A DNA stretch of 64,000 nucleotides from Eubacteriales bacterium (GCA_030524175.1 JAUNHC010000023.1:1-64000); one strand, 5' to 3'; numbered from the stretch's first letter, positions 18,732-27,527 are shown. The notes: generated by a model not told the origin, from the letters alone. Translations and numbers: made by a program.

Positions 18732-19373
18732 TTACAAAAAGCCGGTCACAGCCCTCGCCAATGCCATAAACATGTTGGAAATATCCCCTGAATCATCGAG
18801 CCCCTCTGTTGCTCCAGTTGCTGCATTTTGGGCAATTCCGTCTATAAAGCTGTTTATAAACATGACAATGGAGCGGATGGGGATTTGCGGATGGAAAATG
18901 CCCTTTTCAATATTGTTTATGACATACTCTAAAATTTTATTTTGTGCATACCCAAGACTTTGCTTGAATTGTAGCTTAGGGAAAATGGCGTCTCTTTTTT
19001 CTAAATCGTAAGCATAGAAGACGGTTAATTCAAAGCAGGTTCTGCCGCCGACAGATGTTAGTAATTCTTCAATATATCTGCCGATGGCAATAATACATTC
19101 GGAGAGGATTTGTTTTTCTGTCAGTTCCGAGTTTAATAATGTATCAATGTTCTGATCCAATAAATGGCAGGCTGTATTTTTGTTAATATAATCTACATAG
19201 ATATCATCCAAACTTGCATAGTAATGATAGATTATCCCCTGACTAAAGCCGGCCTTTTTGATAATATCCCTCATGGTGACGGAATATAACGGTTTCTCTT
19301 TTAATATCTGACCGGTACATTCCAGAATATAATTTCTTTTCTCTTTTAGATATTCTTCTGTAACTTTCGGCAT
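18732..19373 (-). CDS. TetR/AcrR family transcriptional regulator
   Basis: The product is 213 residues when started at ATG 19373, which has GGGAGG upstream; a longer frame to 19469 would run through the operator and is unlikely. The helix-turn-helix is near residues 28-55 (TMRDIIKKAGFSQGIIYHYY), with a helical ligand domain behind it. It is the first gene of a pair with hydrolase copy 1. Two identical palindromes flank its own promoter, so it is very probably autoregulated. Confidence 0.9.
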   Translation of the reverse strand: MPKVTEEYLKEKRNYILECTGQILKEKPLYSVTMRDIIKKAGFSQGIIYHYYASLDDIYVDYINKNTACHLLDQNIDTLLNSELTEKQILSECIIAIGRYIEELLTSVGGRTCFELTVFYAYDLEKRDAIFPKLQFKQSLGYAQNKILEYVINNIEKGIFHPQIPIRSIVMFINSFIDGIAQNAATGATEGLDDSGDISNMFMALARAVTGFL

Positions 19374-19395
19374 GTAGTTTTTTCCTCCCTTGCAT

Positions 19396-19470
19396 TTAAT
19401 TGACATGATGTCAATTAAAGTATAGAGTATAAACATATAGTTGTCAATATAAAAATGACATGATGTCAAT
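19396..19470 (-). promoter_or_regulatory. TetR promoter flanked by two operators
   Basis: On the minus strand, -35 TTGACA (19447-19442) and -10 TATACT (19424-19419) are 17 bp apart. A perfect 23-bp palindrome with core TTGACATGATGTCAA covers 19396-19418, just after the -10 box. A second copy, TGACATGATGTCA, lies at 19456-19468. The centres are 55 bp apart. Confidence 0.85.
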
Positions 19471-19618
19471 TTGAAGCAATAAGGAAAACAGCTACAATTG
19501 TGAAATCTTTTCCTGGATATCAGTTACAATAGGTATAGACGGTTCGAAGGCATGATGACAAATCAGCTATAGGGAGAGCATCTGCCGTGATCAAAACGGT
19601 CCTGCAGTACGAAAAACA

Positions 19619-20785
19619 TTACATTATAAAGTCGGACAGCTCGTTAGTCCCCTGTAAAATGTCCTCTGCTAAAATTTTTATAGCCCGGTCCGGTTCTTCC
19701 CACAAGGGACTGTGGGCCGAATTGTTGAATGTATAGAAACCTTTCAATGACGCGTCAAGCGTTTTAAAATATTTGAGAGATAAGGGATAAGGACAGGTGT
19801 AATCATAAGTTCCGCTAAAAAAGTAGATTGGTATTTTAAAAGACAAGGATTCCTTAAATAAATCAGCACTGAAAAACTCTTCATAGACTGTAGTAGACCG
19901 CATAAATGCTTTTCCGCGCCAATAGTCTATTTTTTCTTGTATGGTATAACATTTGCTGTTCATCTGCGGAAAAAAGATTCCTGTGATAACAGAATCCATG
20001 CTTTTCATTGTACCGCAGCCGGCCTTGTGTTTCAAATCATCAATCTGTCCAAGATAGTTTTGATCAAATGTTACTGTTCCATCCTCATGCTTATTAGACC
20101 ACTTATCCAGTCTTTTCAACGAAGGGATGTCATTACGGGATGAAAAAACATCAGTCATAAAATGATAAGTGAGAGTATTTGAAGCACTTCCCACAAGGTC
20201 ATTCCCAACTGCCTGTGCCATTCCGATATAAGCGCAATATAAGTCGGGGCGTTCGGCAGCGGCCCGTATGCCGATAAGCGTACCAAACGAATGCCCCATC
20301 AGGTAAACTCTGTCTTTACCAAATCTGTTGTTTAGATACTCTGTAACCGATATGGTATCATCGATCAACTGTCTGGTTGACAAGCTGCTGCCATCAAGAT
20401 CACTGCTATAAGACAGACCAGAACCCCTGGCTTCCCACCAACAAACAGTAAAGTGATTTTCTAAGTCCGTTGGATAAGTTTCATTCAGAAAGTATTCCGG
20501 CACACCCGGTCCGCCGTGTATAAACAGTAGGACTGGATTATTTGTATTTTTACCTCGAAGGAACATTCCCTGTTCAATACCGCCTATTTCCACTTTGATC
20601 TTTTCTGTAATACTGTTGGGAATGATAGTTCCGTTCTTGTCAGTAAAAGATTGTATTTGCCCTTTGCTGATAATTATAAGATAGACAGGAGCGATAACCA
20701 TAGCTGCTAAAATAAAAGTTGCTAAAGCCAAAAATAAATTCATCAGTTTTTTACCTTTCTTTTGCATAAATAAACACCTCGACAC
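19619..20785 (-). CDS. Membrane-anchored alpha/beta hydrolase (copy 2)
   Basis: The product is 388 residues. A basic N-terminus and one helix (about 16-37) lead into an alpha/beta hydrolase domain with LLFIHGGPG, CWWEARGSGLSY, nucleophile GHSFGT (Ser near 163) and NNSAHSPLWEEP. It is clearly paralogous to copy 1 with the same membrane-anchor topology, but no regulator gene sits beside it. Its promoter has operators of a different sequence. Confidence 0.87.
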   Translation of the reverse strand: MSRCLFMQKKGKKLMNLFLALATFILAAMVIAPVYLIIISKGQIQSFTDKNGTIIPNSITEKIKVEIGGIEQGMFLRGKNTNNPVLLFIHGGPGVPEYFLNETYPTDLENHFTVCWWEARGSGLSYSSDLDGSSLSTRQLIDDTISVTEYLNNRFGKDRVYLMGHSFGTLIGIRAAAERPDLYCAYIGMAQAVGNDLVGSASNTLTYHFMTDVFSSRNDIPSLKRLDKWSNKHEDGTVTFDQNYLGQIDDLKHKAGCGTMKSMDSVITGIFFPQMNSKCYTIQEKIDYWRGKAFMRSTTVYEEFFSADLFKESLSFKIPIYFFSGTYDYTCPYPLSLKYFKTLDASLKGFYTFNNSAHSPLWEEPDRAIKILAEDILQGTNELSDFIM

Positions 20786-20790
20786 TATAC

Positions 20791-20859
20791 TGAACTTTAG
20801 TTCATTTTAATTATATGTTATCAAAGACGCACTGTCAATAAAAACTGAAATACAGTTCA
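20791..20859 (-). promoter_or_regulatory. Promoter of hydrolase copy 2 flanked by two operators
   Basis: On the minus strand, -35 TTGACA (20838-20833) and -10 TATAAT (20815-20810) are 17 bp apart. Inverted repeats TGAACTTTAGTTCA (20791-20804) and TGAAATACAGTTCA (20846-20859) flank it. The layout mirrors the TetR locus, but the half-site TGAACT differs from TTGACAT, so a different TetR-like regulator is expected. Confidence 0.75.
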
Positions 20860-21381
20860 CTTTTTAGAAAAGAAATATCCGAATAGGCAGGATAATTTCT
20901 ATAATAGAGCAAGAACAATATATGTTATCACCAGTGAAGCTGCTAAAGATATTTTTGTGTTTAGAATGTATCTCAAAGAGAGGATTATATAGAAATTTTC
21001 GTAAACGAAAAAATTCCTCGTTCATTTGATCAATGATCAGCTCCAGAAGAAAATACACGGTGGTATTATCCTGGATACGCCCATGTCTTAATTGAGTAAA
21101 AGGGTGACTGTAGGTATTCGCAATTAAAATGGCTCTTTAAAGAAGTACCAATGCTGGTAAATGACAGAACGATATGTTAGTATAGAAACAGAATAAAGAA
21201 ACAGGGAGGAGTTTTCGATGGAATGAGGATAAATGCATAGCAAGGGCTATTGCATACGGTGACAAAAATATCACTTACAATCCTGCTTGAAGAGTAATGT
21301 ATTAGTATTAAGAAAAATGAAGTGTGCCCTATTTTATAGGTAAGGCGCAGAACGACAAATGAAGCTTGTGAGGGAGAAAAA
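20860..21381. other. Gene-free stretch, probably decayed sequence
   Basis: No convincing gene was found on either strand. A GGGAGGAG ribosome site near 21206 is followed by ATG-GAA-TGA, and short open pieces lack recognisable domains. This looks like a former gene broken by many changes, plus the upstream region of the lipoprotein gene. Confidence 0.4.
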
Positions 21382-21855
21382 ATGTTTATCATTAAAAAGA
21401 TTGTTGTTTTTTTAGTTGGCATTATTAGTATTTTGAGTTTGACGGCGTGTCAAAAGGCTAATACTGATCAATCAAATGCAGCAGATACTGAGAGAACTCA
21501 AAAAACTGTTCTTGAAATGGAAATGAATGCAAATTACAATAATTCAGATTTGTTTGAGAATGGACGCCTATTTTGTGTGACTGAGGATATAGAAACTTTA
21601 AACTTAGAGGTTTATTTTCAGATGGATGGTGAAAGTAGTCTTGTAGAAATAAAAGACAGAAATTCGGACGAGGTTTTGTGGAGCAATACATGGGATGAAA
21701 ACGTCAGCGGTGATACCGTTACAGTTTCGCTCAATAATCTGCAAAAAGAGAAAGAGTATGTTGTACAGTTTACTGGAACGAAAATAAATTATGCTGATGT
21801 AAAAGTTACTTTTGAAAGTGAATTGGTTCAAGAGAAATCAAGACCCTCAAAATAA
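21382..21855 (+). CDS. Small predicted lipoprotein
   Basis: The product is 157 residues. The signal (IKKIVVFLVGIISILSLTAC) ends in a good lipobox, LTAC. The mature part is acidic, with beta-rich spacing (LNLEVYFQMDGESSLVEI) and no named domain. It is probably exported and lipid-anchored. GTGAGGGAG precedes the ATG. It is the first clearly intact gene of the accessory run. Confidence 0.75.
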   Translation: MFIIKKIVVFLVGIISILSLTACQKANTDQSNAADTERTQKTVLEMEMNANYNNSDLFENGRLFCVTEDIETLNLEVYFQMDGESSLVEIKDRNSDEVLWSNTWDENVSGDTVTVSLNNLQKEKEYVVQFTGTKINYADVKVTFESELVQEKSRPSK

Positions 21856-21859
21856 ACTT

Positions 21860-22000
21860 CCGGCTTGCCGGACTGGATGGGACAGGTATCACAAGGCGGT
21901 AGAAATGCTTGAAAATAAAAGTGAGGACTTTAATGTTACGGATTGTTTCGAAATTCTAAGGCACACTTATATTTTCCTGTTATTGAGAGAAAGTGAGTAA
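21860..22000 (+). pseudogene. Remnant resembling a linear-amide C-N hydrolase C-terminus
   Basis: The frame reads TGWDRYHKAVEMLENKSEDF and then a DCFEILRHT segment. This is similar in pattern to the end of choloylglycine-hydrolase/penicillin-acylase-like proteins, then it ends abruptly. There is no start of its own and the frame overlaps the lipoprotein end. The assignment is from memory of the family pattern and is tentative. Confidence 0.3.
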
Positions 22001-22006
22001 AGTAAA

Positions 22007-22453
22007 ATGAAAAAAAGAAATTATATCCTACCTTTAGTACTTTTGCTAATATGGTTCTTTCTTGATATGACCGGCTTATATGTGGGAGATAACTGTTTGG
22101 TAGAGAGAGCGTACAAAGAAGATTCTTTATTCTTTATAATATATCTTGCCACATTTATTCTGTTTCTTGTCAAAGAAAAAGTAGGAAAATGGACAACGTT
22201 GATATGGCTGTCTTTGTGGTTTGTTACGCAATTTTTAAATCATGAATGGTATACCATATTTGATCATGGGTTTATGGGTACAACAGAAAGTAAAATACAA
22301 TACTTTTCCAATACAATTAAATGGATTCATGTAGAAGGAAGATATGTGCTGGATTTGTATCATGTTATTTTACATCTGTTGTTGCTCATAGCAATATGCT
22401 CTACTTGTGTATATATAATCAGAACCAGGAAAAAAATTAATCAGTTTGGATAA
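22007..22453 (+). CDS. Small integral membrane protein
   Basis: The product is 148 residues with about four hydrophobic helices (near 7-22, 42-57, 63-76 and 120-137) and a basic C-terminus. No family is recognised. Its stop codon overlaps the start of a leader repeat (22452-22506) that carries the next gene. Confidence 0.65.
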   Translation: MKKRNYILPLVLLLIWFFLDMTGLYVGDNCLVERAYKEDSLFFIIYLATFILFLVKEKVGKWTTLIWLSLWFVTQFLNHEWYTIFDHGFMGTTESKIQYFSNTIKWIHVEGRYVLDLYHVILHLLLLIAICSTCVYIIRTRKKINQFG

Positions 22454-22506
22454 ATTCCGTTTTAGTCAGAGTAGTTGAGTTTCGAGTTGGAAGGGTGGAT
22501 GCAGTG
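22452..22506 (+). repeat. Accessory-gene leader repeat, copy 1
   Basis: The copy starts AAATTCCGTTTTAGTCAGAG within the previous stop codon and runs to the ATG of the next gene. It shares the AAATTCC-GTTTA head and purine-rich tail of the copies at 26529, 28264, 29451 and 29838. Confidence 0.45.
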
Positions 22507-23112
22507 ATGAAAGAAATTATTGACTTTATCGAATCAAATGTGAATGGTAAAACGCTGTTTACAAAGGAATTAGTTTATGAACTGGAGAATGGAACATTAC
22601 AGGGAGTATACTCTGATCAGATATCTTTTTCTAATCTGAAGTATTCGCAAAGCGGATTTCAGTTGGATATGTTTATTGTGTCCAACGAGAAGATATGGGT
22701 TATTGGTCAGGATGGGCAGCGTGAGGAATTACGGAAAGATTTCAGCGCTGTATCCTTGTTTCGTTATGAAATGGCAGAGCGAAAAAGCACAAATGATATT
22801 ACAGGCTGTTTTCGCTTTATATCTGCTTCGGGGAAACATGTGGCAGCGGAGGCTGTCATAAGTGGTATTTATGATGTGCGTCTTGAACATGATGTGTTGA
22901 AGTTATCGGAAGATCAGGTTTTGTACCGTGATCAGCCTATACAAGGTGAAGGGTTCAAGCCTGTAGCATTTCAATCGCAGCATCGTTTTTATAATAAAGA
23001 CGGAAAGCTGCACTATGAGTATGATGGCAGGTGTTTTGATGTAGATACAAAGACGCTGCAGCGACGGGATAGCTCCGATACATTTCCTCCGTTTATCTCA
23101 ATTGAAAAGTAA
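22507..23112 (+). CDS. Hypothetical protein
   Basis: The product is about 201 residues, soluble and mixed alpha/beta, with no recognised domain. GTG 22495 and GTG 22504 are alternative starts; GGAAGGG at 22489-22495 best fits 22504 or 22507. The sequence from KIWVIGQDGQREELRKDFS onward looks like a compact globular protein. It lies directly behind leader copy 1. Confidence 0.6.
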   Translation: MKEIIDFIESNVNGKTLFTKELVYELENGTLQGVYSDQISFSNLKYSQSGFQLDMFIVSNEKIWVIGQDGQREELRKDFSAVSLFRYEMAERKSTNDITGCFRFISASGKHVAAEAVISGIYDVRLEHDVLKLSEDQVLYRDQPIQGEGFKPVAFQSQHRFYNKDGKLHYEYDGRCFDVDTKTLQRRDSSDTFPPFISIEK

Positions 23113-23153
23113 ATGTATAACGACATGTATTTGAATTTTGGAAGGATATAACG

Positions 23154-23318
23154 ATGAAGAAAGATGTTATTTTTTTATTGATAGCAGTAGTAGTATTATT
23201 GAGTTTTATTTTACCAAAACCGGCAGGTACAATAGTAGCTTTGGTAACTTTAATTCCCGCAGCCATTTATCTCATTATAGATATATTTAGGAATGGCAAT
23301 AAGTGGAGAAAGAATTAA
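23154..23318 (+). CDS. Small membrane protein, 54 residues
   Basis: MKKDVIFLLIAVVVLLSFIL is followed by a PKPAG turn, a second helix and a basic tail. A ribosome site, GGAAGGA, sits at a good distance. The two-helix hairpin design is typical of small membrane proteins of unknown role. Confidence 0.6.
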   Translation: MKKDVIFLLIAVVVLLSFILPKPAGTIVALVTLIPAAIYLIIDIFRNGNKWRKN

Positions 23319-23499
23319 GATTCAGTGTATTGCATTGGAAATTTTCCGTTAGCACAGATTCAGATAAACCCAATGGAGGGTCACATGCTCCAAAGAGGTG
23401 GATTATATGGCAGAGATCAAGGTAAATACAATTCAGAGTAAACACAATTAAATTTTTACTTGTAAGATAGGGAAAACTGGAAGTTGCAGAGGTAATGGA

Positions 23500-24102
23500 A
23501 TGGATGCAAAGGTATTTTGGAATGTTATCGGACAATATAATGAGCAGACAAATATAATTCAAATTGGCTTATTTATATTTGTGATTTCAGCGATTATATT
23601 ATCTTATACGCATAAAGTAAACTGGGCGGCGAAATTTGCATTAGGAGTTGCAAATTTATTTATAGGTATTGTCTTCTTTGCATGGTATGGAATAGAGCCT
23701 ATCCAAAAATATTTTGCCATGCCACTGTATTTATTGTGTGGAGCTTTGTTTTTATTTGAAAGTTGGTATAACAGAAATGATGTGTTTAAGAAGCCTAATG
23801 TGTTACAAACAATATTATTGTTATTCTATTTATCATATCCGTTTGTTTCCTTACTTTTAGGGAACTCTTTCCCACAAATGGTAACATATATCATGCCTTG
23901 TCCTATTGTCAGTTTAAGTATAGTTATTTATGCGTGCTACCAAAGGAAAAACAAATTGCTTCTTACTTTGTTAACCATATGGGGATTAACAGGTATAAAA
24001 TCAGTGATTTTTAATGCTTATGAAGATATTATACTTTTGATCTGCGGTTTATATGGCGTTGTCCTGTTTATGAATGAAATAAAGGTAACTCAAAAGAAAT
24101 AA
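23500..24102 (+). CDS. DUF6064-like integral membrane protein
   Basis: The product is 200 residues with about six helices. The opening FWNVIGQYNEQTNIIQ resembles the FW..I..YN motif of the DUF6064 family, whose function is unknown. The upstream AGAGGTAATGG contains a modest ribosome site. The family name is a recollection; the multi-helix topology is seen directly. Confidence 0.65.
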   Translation: MDAKVFWNVIGQYNEQTNIIQIGLFIFVISAIILSYTHKVNWAAKFALGVANLFIGIVFFAWYGIEPIQKYFAMPLYLLCGALFLFESWYNRNDVFKKPNVLQTILLLFYLSYPFVSLLLGNSFPQMVTYIMPCPIVSLSIVIYACYQRKNKLLLTLLTIWGLTGIKSVIFNAYEDIILLICGLYGVVLFMNEIKVTQKK

Positions 24103-24211
24103 TCAAATTCCACATTTTTCGTGAATTTATGCCGATGGACGATATAGCGATAAAATTTGCGAAGTAAGTTTGGGTGAGTGGATTAACCCATTTAAGTTAT
24201 GGGGATTTTTA

Positions 24212-24240
24212 TTTAATGCAACATGTGGTGTTGCATTAAA
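24212..24240. repeat. Perfect 12-bp inverted repeat
   Basis: TTTAATGCAACA (24212-24223) pairs with TGTTGCATTAAA (24229-24240) around a 5-nt loop. There is no T-run, so it may be an operator or a leader structure for the XRE gene rather than a terminator. The 24103-24374 gap holds nothing else I recognise. Confidence 0.45.
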
Positions 24241-24374
24241 ATGCAAAAAAGCACACCTTGGTTGATGGTTTTGCGACGCTCCATATGCCATAATTAAAAA
24301 TGAAACCCCACAGTGTACTGACTAAAACAAACAGGTCAGAACACCGGATTAAAATGTATATGGAGATGAGAAAT

Positions 24375-25112
24375 ATGAGTTTAGGAACAAATATCAGTTA
24401 TTTGAGAAAACAAAAAAAGTTAACACAAGAACAGCTTGCAGAAAAAATGAATGTTACCAGACAGACGGTTTCAAGATGGGAAACGGATGAAGTGGTTCCG
24501 GAACTGGCAAAGCTGGTTGATATGAGCTCAGTCTTTGCATGTAAATTAGATATGCTTGTCAAAGAAGAACTTTCTGCACAAGGAGAGATATATTCAGACA
24601 TAAAGATAAAAAGAGTGGCCTCATTTAAGATGGCAAGTTATGTTATTATTTCTCCGAATCCGGAAGATGACGTAAACGGATACATGGAAAGGTGGGCTGT
24701 AAACAGTGGGCTTAAGGCGGCTTGTCCGGATGCAAAGCTTATTGGATGGGATTTTCCTTTCGTATCTTTGGAACAGCAAAACAGGTTTGGAATGCGCGGA
24801 TATGCGGCTGCTTATGTGATCCCGGAGAGATTTGAAACGGAATGTCCGGGAGTACACTATTTAGAAAATATAGAAGCAGATTATGCGGTAATAACAATTA
24901 CAGAGCCTTTTGTGCAGGCTTTTGAAAGAATTCCGGCTGCATATAAAATGATTATGGAATACCTTCAGGCCAACAATTTTAAAGAGAAACAGCAGGATAA
25001 TATTATTAGTTGTTTTGAGCATGTATATGAAAAAGATGAAGTGACGTTTATGGATGTATATATTCATGTGGATGGCGTAACGAAAGCGGACGCATTTTCA
25101 CAATTTATCTAG
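24375..25112 (+). CDS. XRE-family regulator with GyrI-like effector-binding domain
   Basis: The product is about 245 residues. ATG 24375 (MSLGTNISYLRKQKKLTQEQ) with GGAG upstream is the likely start; the frame extends further but without a site. Residues 4-58 are a classic XRE helix-turn-helix (RQTVSRWETDEVVPEL). The rest resembles a GyrI-like/AraC effector-binding domain (KRVASFKMASYVIIS), which binds small molecules. It may sense a drug or metabolite and regulate nearby genes. Confidence 0.8.
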   Translation: MSLGTNISYLRKQKKLTQEQLAEKMNVTRQTVSRWETDEVVPELAKLVDMSSVFACKLDMLVKEELSAQGEIYSDIKIKRVASFKMASYVIISPNPEDDVNGYMERWAVNSGLKAACPDAKLIGWDFPFVSLEQQNRFGMRGYAAAYVIPERFETECPGVHYLENIEADYAVITITEPFVQAFERIPAAYKMIMEYLQANNFKEKQQDNIISCFEHVYEKDEVTFMDVYIHVDGVTKADAFSQFI

Positions 25113-25120
25113 CAAATCAG

Positions 25121-25589
25121 TTAATCGATTTCAACCTGTGCAATGAGTTTTTCGTCAGCGTTCTCAGTGATTTGAAGTATGTTTGAAGCTGAGCTTAGCA
25201 GATAATATATCCATTCTTCATTATAGTAGTTGATTTCCAAAAGTTTCTTTTTGAAATATGGCCAGTTAGCAAGGCGTGCAGTGAACCATTTTATATATGC
25301 AATTTTCTCATCAGCTGCATCAGGATATTCAAAACATTTATTGCATTCATTATACAGTTCGATTAGTCTGTCTAAGCTGCATAATCGTTCTGGTGGCTCC
25401 TGCTCAAATTGTTTAATGCTCTGATATATATTATTTACTGTCTGATAATGTTCATCATCAATAAAATCAAACCCAATATTTAAAGTAGTATTTATTATCT
25501 GCCAGTAAGTAATTCTCCTCTATAAAATTCAGATTCGAATACAGCCAGTTTAAAGAACATTTGCTGTATTTATCATCTGTTATATTGGT
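25121..25589 (-). pseudogene. Frameshifted minus-strand gene remnant
   Basis: Two overlapping minus-strand frames join into one protein-like sequence: an upstream part (KCSLNWLYSNLNFIEENYLL) and a downstream part (KIAYIKWFTARLANWPYFKK) ending at 25121. Neither has a start codon with a ribosome site, and the downstream frame has no methionine. The junction near 25490 is probably a frameshift. The family is not recognised. It is the only clear minus-strand coding trace between 20.9 and 31.5 kb. Confidence 0.5.
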
Positions 25590-25858
25590 TTACCTGTTCG
25601 CATTGCTTCGGTGCAGTCGCAAACCCCGCTGCTGTCACATAAAATGCTTAGATACTGGAAACAGCCCAAAAAGAATACGAAAACATTCCGGCGGTGATTC
25701 TTGCAGAGAGGGTTATAATTTATTTCTAAGAATGAAGAAATATATTTGCCAGAAACACGATGCTGATGGTATACTGGTCATGTATACTTATTGTGTTGTA
25801 CAAGATAACTTTGGGTGGTTGTATTTATATATATTATTTGGCAATGAAGACAATAACT

Positions 25859-25888
25859 AAAGCCCAGTTTTTACGAGGAGGGCCAGGT
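25859..25888 (+). repeat. Accessory-gene leader repeat, short copy 2
   Basis: AAAGCCCAGTTTTTACGAGG overlaps a preceding stop codon and leads through GGAGGG to ATG 25889. It is shorter than the other copies but shares the CCAGTTT core. Confidence 0.35.
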
Positions 25889-26041
25889 ATGAAAAACAAT
25901 AAAAATGAAAATTCAAATAATAATTTAGCGATAGGAATAAGTTTAGGACTGTTATTTGGGGTGTTGTGGGATAATTTAGCATTAGGTTTGGCTTTGGGAG
26001 TTGCAATTGGTGCATTGACCAACACTTATAAAAAGAAATAG
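25889..26041 (+). CDS. Small glycine-rich membrane protein, 50 residues
   Basis: An Asn-rich N-terminus is followed by a glycine-patterned hydrophobic stretch (LAIGISLGLLFGVLW and LALGLALGVAIGAL) and a lysine tail. GGAGGG lies before ATG 25889. The glycine-zipper pattern suggests packing of helices in a membrane. Confidence 0.6.
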   Translation: MKNNKNENSNNNLAIGISLGLLFGVLWDNLALGLALGVAIGALTNTYKKK

Positions 26042-26045
26042 TAAG

Positions 26046-26094
26046 ATTCCAGTTTACCAAAGAGGAAAATTTGAATTTGTAACTGGAATTTTTT
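26046..26094 (+). terminator. Leader-repeat copy that also forms a terminator
   Basis: ATTCCAGTT (26046-26054) pairs with AACTGGAAT (26081-26089), followed by TTTTT. The left part (AGATTCCAGTTTACCAAAG) is a leader-repeat copy starting just after the stop at 26041. Here the element has gained a complementary right half that makes a plausible terminator. Confidence 0.6.
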
Positions 26095-26122
26095 GTGTTT
26101 TGCGAAGGGAGAATATTGATTT

Positions 26123-26497
26123 ATGCTTTCAATATTAGCTGCAGTATTATTTGGAGTTATAGCAACTATGACAGTTCTTGTTGCTTGCGGTTTGCCTTTG
26201 GGCGAATTTACAATGGGTGGACAACATAAAATCTTACCTAAGAAATTTAGAGTTATGGCAGTCATCTCATTTGCTGTCCAAATTTTTGCAATGATAATTG
26301 TTTTGCAAGCCGGAGGTTTGATTTCCTTGTGGTTGTCTTTTAAGGTTACTAAATATATTTGTTTCTTTTTTGCCGCTTACCTATCTTTGAATACTATTAT
26401 GAACATGATTTCAAAAAGTAGGAAAGAAAAATATGTTATGACTCCGCTTTCACTTATAGCCGGAATATGTTTTTGGATAACGGCATTTCAGATGTAG
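26123..26497 (+). CDS. Four-helix membrane protein
   Basis: The product is 124 residues with four hydrophobic segments and a conserved-looking loop, LPLGEFTMGGQHKILP, between helices 1 and 2. It resembles small DUF-type membrane proteins of Firmicutes, but I cannot name the family. GAAGGGAG precedes the ATG. Confidence 0.65.
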   Translation: MLSILAAVLFGVIATMTVLVACGLPLGEFTMGGQHKILPKKFRVMAVISFAVQIFAMIIVLQAGGLISLWLSFKVTKYICFFFAAYLSLNTIMNMISKSRKEKYVMTPLSLIAGICFWITAFQM

Positions 26498-26528
26498 TAT
26501 GTAAAATGAGGATAATCTACAGTGCGTC

Positions 26529-26570
26529 ATATTCCAGTTTATGGTAGAAAAAATATAATTTGGAGAAAAA
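26529..26570 (+). repeat. Accessory-gene leader repeat, copy 3
   Basis: ATATTCCAGTTTATGGTAGA, then an A-rich stretch and TTTGGAG, lead directly to the ATG of the GNAT pseudogene at 26571. It matches the copies at 28264, 29451 and 29838 in head, tail and spacing. Confidence 0.6.
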
Positions 26571-27022
26571 ATGAAACTAACATATAGAAAAGCGATAAAA
26601 GATGATTCGGATTTACTGATTGAGATTTATAACGCTTCATTTTATGATGATTATGTCCGGTACGGGGAATGTCCTGGTTATGGAAAAACAAAAGAAGAAA
26701 TGGAATCTTCTCTTGAGGATTCTGCCGAATATATCTTGATTTATGATACGGTTCCTGTTGGGGTGATTTCTGTTTCCGAAGAGAAAAAAGGATACTATCA
26801 TCTTGGCTGTCTGTGTGTTATACCTAAATATCAAGGAATGGGAATAGGCACGCAGGCATTTTAATATATGTTATCTGTTTGTCCTGACTGGAGACAGATT
26901 ACACTGGTTACGCCTGCTGACAAAGAAAATTTGAAGCTTTAGGGCTGAATAAATTGAAAGGTAATTATTGTTATGGAAAAGACGGAATTAAATTTTGTGT
27001 GTACCGGAATGAAAACGGGTAA
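26571..27022 (+). pseudogene. Broken GNAT acetyltransferase gene
   Basis: The first 97 codons encode a GNAT domain (LTYRKAIKDDSDLLIEIYNA, then VIPKYQGMGIGTQAF with the acetyl-CoA loop). A TAA at 26862-26864 interrupts it. The same frame continues with YMLSVCPDWRQITLVTPADK, and after a one-base shift near 26937 a plausible GNAT tail follows (GNYCYGKDGIKFCVYRNENG) ending at 27022. The tail overlaps the start of the PEBP gene. One stop and one frameshift make it non-functional unless read through. Confidence 0.75.
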
Positions 27023-27434
27023 AAAAATCCCGATTGAATATACTGGGCGAGGACAAAACATATCGCCAGAGTTTATTATTAAAAATTTGTTGCCCAATGC
27101 CAAAACCTTAGCCATTACGTTGGAGGATTTGACACATCCAATAAAAAAATTCACCCATTGGATTATTTGGAATATTCCTGCAACTGATAAAATCGAGAAA
27201 GGAATTCCAGCGGGTAAGATAGTGTTGGGAAATGCAGTTCAAGGGGTTGGATATGGTTTCCATCAATATGCTGGGCCTAAACCTCCGAAAGGGAAAAAGC
27301 ATATCTACCTCTTTACTATCTATGCTTTGGATTGTGAATTAAATTTAAGTGCTAATTCTATGAAAGGAACTTTTTTAAGAAGGGCAAAAGGTCATATTAT
27401 TCAAAGCGGTAATGTAATAGGTGAATTTGAGTAG
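26973..27434 (+). CDS. YbhB/YbcL-type phosphatidylethanolamine-binding (PEBP) protein
   Basis: The product is 153 residues with the family segments IPIEYTGRGQNISPEF, LEDLTHPIKKFTHWIIWNIP and GFHQYAGPKPPKGKKHIYLF, which contain the ligand-pocket Asp, His and Pro residues. The role of bacterial PEBP proteins is poorly known. The first 16 or so codons overlap the GNAT pseudogene tail in another frame; ATG 27009 is an alternative start giving MKTGKKIPIEY. Confidence 0.88.
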   Translation: MEKTELNFVCTGMKTGKKIPIEYTGRGQNISPEFIIKNLLPNAKTLAITLEDLTHPIKKFTHWIIWNIPATDKIEKGIPAGKIVLGNAVQGVGYGFHQYAGPKPPKGKKHIYLFTIYALDCELNLSANSMKGTFLRRAKGHIIQSGNVIGEFE

Positions 27435-27437
27435 CAC

Positions 27438-27510
27438 ACCGACAGATGATTTTTGGGATGATAATATCGGAGGGAAAGAATTGCGGGAAGTCCGATATAT
27501 CTACAAATAA
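27438..27510 (+). pseudogene. Orphan 3' end of a GNAT gene, duplicated at 28729-28801
   Basis: This 73-bp piece encodes PTDDFWDDNIGGKELREVRY plus IYK and a stop. It is nearly identical to the end of the GNAT pseudogene at 28313-28801 (28729-28801), with only a few base changes. It is a leftover of a lost gene copy or of a duplication that also involved the MBL gene lying between the two copies. Confidence 0.8.
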
Positions 27511-27527
27511 TTTGTTGGAGGAGATGT

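Noticed and set aside
25561-25860. 99-residue plus-strand open frame
   Set aside because: It has no ribosome site and no protein-like pattern, and it overlaps the start of the minus-strand remnant. A separate frame there (LETAQKEYENIPAVILAERV) looks like a gene scrap but was too short to assign.
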